A stretch of DNA of 33,185 bases. Source: Synechococcales cyanobacterium bin2.concoct.b11b12b14.033. GTDB lineage: Bacteria > Cyanobacteriota > Vampirovibrionia > Caenarcaniphilales > Caenarcanaceae. The notes under the pieces were generated by a model, which made no database searches, was not told where the DNA came from, and was given only the letters and a program-made list of their open reading frames with translations. Shown piece after piece: positions 28,780-33,185 of the stretch. Position 1 is the stretch's first letter, and each line of letters begins with the position of its first letter. The translations under genes were made by a program, and so were the position numbers. Where the stretch lies: assembly GCA_013298875.1 (NCBI GenBank), contig JAAFJH010000016.1:1-33185 (forward strand), read 5' to 3'.

Positions 28780-28925
28780 AAGGAACTTGGATTTATATAA
28801 TTATTACATCGCTTAATAATATATTAATTTTTCACTGGCTGTCAAGACTTGTTCCTGTGAATTGGTTTTTTAATGAGAAAAGTAAAGATAGTAAGAGGAT
28901 TACCTCTACTAGCACGTGAATTCGA

Positions 28926-29759
28926 CTAAAAGCTGTTTTCTGCAGTTGGAAATTTCTGCTCGTGAATATCACTTATATAATTTCTGACAGCTAATTTTAT
29001 GTCTTGAGCCAAATTAATGTACTTTTTCGTAAATTTAAAATTATTTTCGGTTAAGCCTAATACATCGGGCGTAACTAAAACTTGTCCGTCACATTCCAAA
29101 CCAGCTCCTATACCGATAGTGGGTATTTTTAAAGTTTTAGTTATTTGTTTTGCTAATTCAGCCGGTATCATTTCAAGCACCAAACCAACTGCCCCTGCTT
29201 CTTCAAGTGAGCGTGCTTGGTCAAAAATTTGCCTGGCTTCTTGTTCAGTTTTTCCTTGTATACGCCCTCGGCCTATAGTTTCGCATGCTTGTGGTGTATA
29301 ACCCAAATGCCCAATTACTGGAATTCCAATTTCATGACATTTTTTAATAATCCCTAAGGTCAAATCACTGGCACCTTCTAGCTTAACAGCATTGGCACCC
29401 GCTTTAATCAAATTAGCTGCGTTTATTAAAGCCTCGGGCAAAGAAATTTGATAAGATAAGAATGGCATATCTGTGACAATTAAAGCTTGTTTGACCGCTG
29501 AGGAAACGGCTCTCGTATGATAAAGCATTTCAGTCATACCAATTTCAAAAGTATTATTAAGCCCGAGGAAGACATTAGCTAAGCTATCTCCAATTAAAAT
29601 TATATCAATGCCCGCTGCGTCTAATAAACTAGCTGTTAAATAATCATAGGCGGTTAAAGCGGTAATTTTTTTCTGATTTTTTTTGAAATTAATTAAGTCA
29701 AAAGCTCTAATCTTTTTTTTAGACTTAAAATCTACGTTTTTTTCCAACTTTGCGTTCAC
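28926..29759 (-). CDS. panB: 3-methyl-2-oxobutanoate hydroxymethyltransferase
   Basis: ITALTAYDYLTASLLDAAGIDIILIGDSLANVFLG, GANAVKLEGA, PVIGHLGYTPQ, IPTIGIGAGLECDGQVLVTPDVLGL. The track start at 29840 lies deep in the upstream gene; GTG at 29759 or TTG at 29747 is more plausible. Confidence 0.95.
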   Translation of the reverse strand: MNAKLEKNVDFKSKKKIRAFDLINFKKNQKKITALTAYDYLTASLLDAAGIDIILIGDSLANVFLGLNNTFEIGMTEMLYHTRAVSSAVKQALIVTDMPFLSYQISLPEALINAANLIKAGANAVKLEGASDLTLGIIKKCHEIGIPVIGHLGYTPQACETIGRGRIQGKTEQEARQIFDQARSLEEAGAVGLVLEMIPAELAKQITKTLKIPTIGIGAGLECDGQVLVTPDVLGLTENNFKFTKKYINLAQDIKLAVRNYISDIHEQKFPTAENSF

Positions 29760-31638
29760 GATAAGTAAACTGATTGAATTTAATTTTATCATCAAATAAA
29801 AGAGTAAATCCAAAATTAATGCGTTTAAAAACCGGATCATAACCTAATAAAAACTTAAAATCCTCCGGGCCAATGGTTGCACGAACTTGCTGAGCCACAA
29901 ATTGCTGACGAGTTAAACTGTAAGACGAATATCCACCTACGCTTAGCCAAGAAGTAAAATTAAAATCAGCATTCGCTGAAACGCTCTGCTGGCCTTGTAT
30001 AACTTGGTCAAATCCAAAAGGTGACTTGCCGGATGGAGCTAAAAAATCATAACCTAATTCAATATCAGCATAATGATTGAGATGCGTACGCAAACGGGGG
30101 CCACCATTAATAAAAGCATTAAAATTACCGGTTGTATAAACCCTAGCTGTGCTAGACCCAACAACTGACAAACCAATATTATATTTTTCAGAGCCAACTT
30201 CAATAATTGGCTTTGTTCTTAAATATAAAGTTTGTTGTAATCTTAGTCCGCTTTTGTCTTTAATGGTTGACCCTCCACCCAATGAGTCTCTCTGTAAACG
30301 GCTGATTAAGTTATTTTCTTGATTTCTTAAATCTTGTGAATCAGTAATAAAAGATAAATCTGCAAAAGAATAAATCGAGTTTCCTTCGAAAGCAGAGCCA
30401 ATATAAGGTATTTTTATTTGCCGATGATCATTTAATTGCATAAACTGTTTAGTTATTCCACCACCCATATAGCTATTCCAGCCATAAACAAAATCATTGT
30501 GTCCAGTCAAATGACTTCTTACTTCTGCTAAACCACGAGCTTTTGCGGATCCATAAGCTAATAAAGCATTATTGCGTGGGTCTGAATATTCCACCAGGCC
30601 TCCATACCCCAATCTGCTGCCCATTTGAACAAAAGGTGCTAATGAAAAAGCTCTTTTTTTAGCGGGATCTCCCAGCACAAAACTTAACTTAGGTCCCAAA
30701 TTAAAGTCACCGGCTCCCGTTCGAGGATTATTACCTAAAATTAGCCCAAACATTTGCTGGCTACTGTCTCCAGCCGTAAAAACCCCATAAGGAATGGGTA
30801 AAGTTAAAGGGAATTTTTTAAATTTGAGCTTAGTTCCATATAAAAATAAATTATTTTGAATGCGGTCGGGATAATATTTGACGCGATCTGTACTAACTGA
30901 AAAACTTGGGCCATCAATTAAAGCGGTTTTTGAATTAGCGGCTAAGGCTTTATTAAAGCGAAAAGTCTCGACAGTATTTGGATTAGCAGTGAGGCGAATA
31001 GGGTATGGTAAGTCAAATTCACCATTTTGATAATTGGCACTATTAATAGTTTTGGTAGAAATAATAGTTCCCTTTTTTGCTTCAATAGAGGCTAAAGCTA
31101 TTTGAGATTTAACTTCTTCGAAAAAAGCTTCATTATTATTAACTTTTATTTCCATATATTTTGAAAAAGTAACTTGTTCTTTACCAGTTAAAAGTACATT
31201 TCCATAAGCTTTCAAAAGCTCTTTATCCGGATAATATTCAATTGTATCGGCCGCTAATTTGATATCATCCTTCAGCAAATATAAAATGGCATTTCCTTTA
31301 ATTGTGACAATATTAGCTATTTGATCAAAATCAACTTGATCTCCTTCAAACTGAGCCTGGTCTTGTTTATCTTCGGTATTAGTTAAGCTAACTGGATTTA
31401 ATCTTGCATCCGCTTTTTCTTCCGGTGCTTGCTTGTCTTTTTCCTTTTCAGAAGATTGGGAAGTTTGAGAAAGAGGAATTTGATCTTCTACCTGAGGACT
31501 GACCTGAGAATCAGTAATTTTTTCATCAATTGCTTTGTCGGCCAAAACGCAAGAATTATTGAATAGTAAAATTAAACAAAAACTCAAATAAAAGTATTGC
31601 TTGAAAGATTTTTTATTTAAATGAATTTTCAATGCCAA
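29725..31638 (-). CDS. LptD/OstA-like outer membrane protein
   Basis: Signal-like N-terminus, OstA-like domain (FEGDQVDFDQIANIVTIKGNAILYLLKDDIKLAADTIEYYPDKELLKAYGNVLLTG), then beta-rich C-terminal region. Confidence 0.8.
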   Translation of the reverse strand: MALKIHLNKKSFKQYFYLSFCLILLFNNSCVLADKAIDEKITDSQVSPQVEDQIPLSQTSQSSEKEKDKQAPEEKADARLNPVSLTNTEDKQDQAQFEGDQVDFDQIANIVTIKGNAILYLLKDDIKLAADTIEYYPDKELLKAYGNVLLTGKEQVTFSKYMEIKVNNNEAFFEEVKSQIALASIEAKKGTIISTKTINSANYQNGEFDLPYPIRLTANPNTVETFRFNKALAANSKTALIDGPSFSVSTDRVKYYPDRIQNNLFLYGTKLKFKKFPLTLPIPYGVFTAGDSSQQMFGLILGNNPRTGAGDFNLGPKLSFVLGDPAKKRAFSLAPFVQMGSRLGYGGLVEYSDPRNNALLAYGSAKARGLAEVRSHLTGHNDFVYGWNSYMGGGITKQFMQLNDHRQIKIPYIGSAFEGNSIYSFADLSFITDSQDLRNQENNLISRLQRDSLGGGSTIKDKSGLRLQQTLYLRTKPIIEVGSEKYNIGLSVVGSSTARVYTTGNFNAFINGGPRLRTHLNHYADIELGYDFLAPSGKSPFGFDQVIQGQQSVSANADFNFTSWLSVGGYSSYSLTRQQFVAQQVRATIGPEDFKFLLGYDPVFKRINFGFTLLFDDKIKFNQFTYRERKVGKKRRF

Positions 31639-31723
31639 AATGAATCTAAACCGAAAGTGAATTTTAATTTTAAATACAAATTCAAATAAAACTTATAAAT
31701 TTTAAATAATTCTAGAAGAAAAT

Positions 31724-33037
31724 ATGTATCAATTACATTTATTTAATTTAATAATTCCTTTTAACTATCAAAAGCCTATCTATGAAGGGTTTATATTAAT
31801 TAATACCAAAAATGGAAAAATTATTAAAATTGGTAGCCAAAATGATGTTTTTTTTATCAATACAAGTGCTGACTATGAAATTTATAGACATAAAAACTCA
31901 ATTTGTTTGCCTGGTTTTATAAATAATCATATTCATTTGGCCTATAAAAATAATTATGTAATTGCCAAGCCCAATCAGCAAATTGAATGGCTAAAAAATT
32001 TAATTAAAACTTCACGTAATTGGCCAGAAGAGGACAAACAGGAAATTATTAAAAATAATATTCAAAACTGCTTAAAAAATGGAATTACTTTTATTTTTGA
32101 AAATACGCCTTTTGGCAAAATTACCGCCACCGAAATTACAAAAAGCCCATACAAAAACAATTCATTAATTGGACTCGAAGTTTTTGGCAATTCAGAAGAG
32201 CAAAGTCAATTTATTTTTGAAAAGGCAATTGACAATTTGAATCAATTAGAGGTTGAATTCAAAGATTTAAATTTTACACTTTCGCCACATTCAATTTATA
32301 GTGTTGGTTCAAGTTTATTAAAAAAGCTGATGCAATGGGCGAAGACGAATAATAAAATTTTAGCTTTGCATTTAGCTGAATTTAATTTTGAGCTGGAATT
32401 ATTAGAAAAAAATTATTTAAATCCAGACTTAAAAGAGTTTTTTGAATTTTTGCAAGTTTCTAGCCCGGAATTAAAAAATAATAGCTCTCAAAGCACAATG
32501 CAATATTTGTTAAATTTAGCGACTGAGCTGGAAAATACTGATTTGCTAAAAAACTTTTTGTTAATTCATTTTATTTTAACTACAGATAAAGATTTGGAAA
32601 TTGCCCAGAGATTTGGCTTAGGAATAGTTAGTTGCCCACAAAGTAATTTATTTTTGCAAAATGGTTTGCCTGATTATAAAAATTGGCTGAAATATAATTT
32701 GCCTTTTAGCTTTGGAACAGATAGTTTGGCTAGTAATTTTGACTTTGATTTTTTGAATCAATTGAAAAATATTTATTGGCTTTTAAATTGCCAGCTTTCA
32801 GCTCAAAATCTTTTTGAAACAATAACTTCGATTCCTGCCAAACAATTAAAATTAGAAGCTGAAGTTGGTTCTTTAGAAGAAAACAAAAAAGCTAATTTTA
32901 TACATTTTGAATTAAAACCTGAAAACATTGCAGAAATTAAGTCTCTGGGCGAGCAAGATTTATATACTTGGCTTTTAATAAATTTAAATACTAATTTAAT
33001 TAAACAAGTTTTTATCGAAAGTAAACCAATTGTCTAA
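31724..33037 (+). CDS. Amidohydrolase family protein (deaminase-like; possibly aminodeoxyfutalosine deaminase)
   Basis: CLPGFINNHIHLAY (HxH), LALHLAEFNFELELL, VSCPQSNLFLQNG, PFSFGTDSLASNFDFDFLNQL. Confidence 0.75.
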   Translation: MYQLHLFNLIIPFNYQKPIYEGFILINTKNGKIIKIGSQNDVFFINTSADYEIYRHKNSICLPGFINNHIHLAYKNNYVIAKPNQQIEWLKNLIKTSRNWPEEDKQEIIKNNIQNCLKNGITFIFENTPFGKITATEITKSPYKNNSLIGLEVFGNSEEQSQFIFEKAIDNLNQLEVEFKDLNFTLSPHSIYSVGSSLLKKLMQWAKTNNKILALHLAEFNFELELLEKNYLNPDLKEFFEFLQVSSPELKNNSSQSTMQYLLNLATELENTDLLKNFLLIHFILTTDKDLEIAQRFGLGIVSCPQSNLFLQNGLPDYKNWLKYNLPFSFGTDSLASNFDFDFLNQLKNIYWLLNCQLSAQNLFETITSIPAKQLKLEAEVGSLEENKKANFIHFELKPENIAEIKSLGEQDLYTWLLINLNTNLIKQVFIESKPIV

Positions 33038-33126
33038 TTTAAAATTTATCCTGAAATTTAATTAACAGAGCTTGAAAAATATGGCTCTTGGCTATTTCAC
33101 TCATTCCAAATAACTTTATCACTGCG

Positions 33127-33185
33127 TTACAAATCAGTTTCCCATTCCCTATCAATTAAATGATTATATTCTTCCAAAGAGATTG
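33127..33185 (-). CDS. C-terminal fragment of an ORF entering from the right edge, unknown
   Basis: Open minus frame ISLEEYNHLIDREWETDL* ending at TAA (33127-33129); too short to classify. Confidence 0.3.
   Translation of the reverse strand, partial: ISLEEYNHLIDREWETDL

Noticed and set aside
28894-28910. AGAGGATTACCTCT hairpin considered as a terminator
   Set aside because: Very short stem (5 bp), no downstream T tract on either strand.

Overview
AT-rich 33 kb window, almost fully coding. By gene content it is a diderm bacterium, possibly of the non-photosynthetic Cyanobacteria/Melainabacteria (Vampirovibrionia) type; that placement is inference, since no marker phylogeny could be run. Most of the window is housekeeping or metabolic: fabF, ruvA, glyS, tRNA-Asn(GUU), accC, rnc, rsmD, NADH dehydrogenase subunits A and M, panB, an LptD/OstA-like outer-membrane protein, a UbiA-like prenyltransferase, an IscU/NifU-like scaffold, L,D-transpeptidase, M48 protease, a TPR protein and an amidohydrolase. 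The most interesting observations are: (1) an RNase J homolog (22148-24172) whose metallo-beta-lactamase metal ligands appear nearly all replaced and which carries a ~100-aa N/G/R/S-rich low-complexity N-terminus; (2) a nuclease-like gene broken by at least three homopolymer-associated frameshifts (18134-19485); (3) two diverged Rpn/PDDEXK nuclease paralogs, one inside a ~1.06 kb unit bounded by 10-bp inverted repeats and a long imperfect palindrome; (4) a degenerate HD-GYP-like protein with HD changed to QD; (5) three direct repeats upstream of an MBL hydrolase; (6) a His/Cys-rich exported protein with four 15-aa tandem repeats. No CRISPR array, rRNA or intact transposase was seen.
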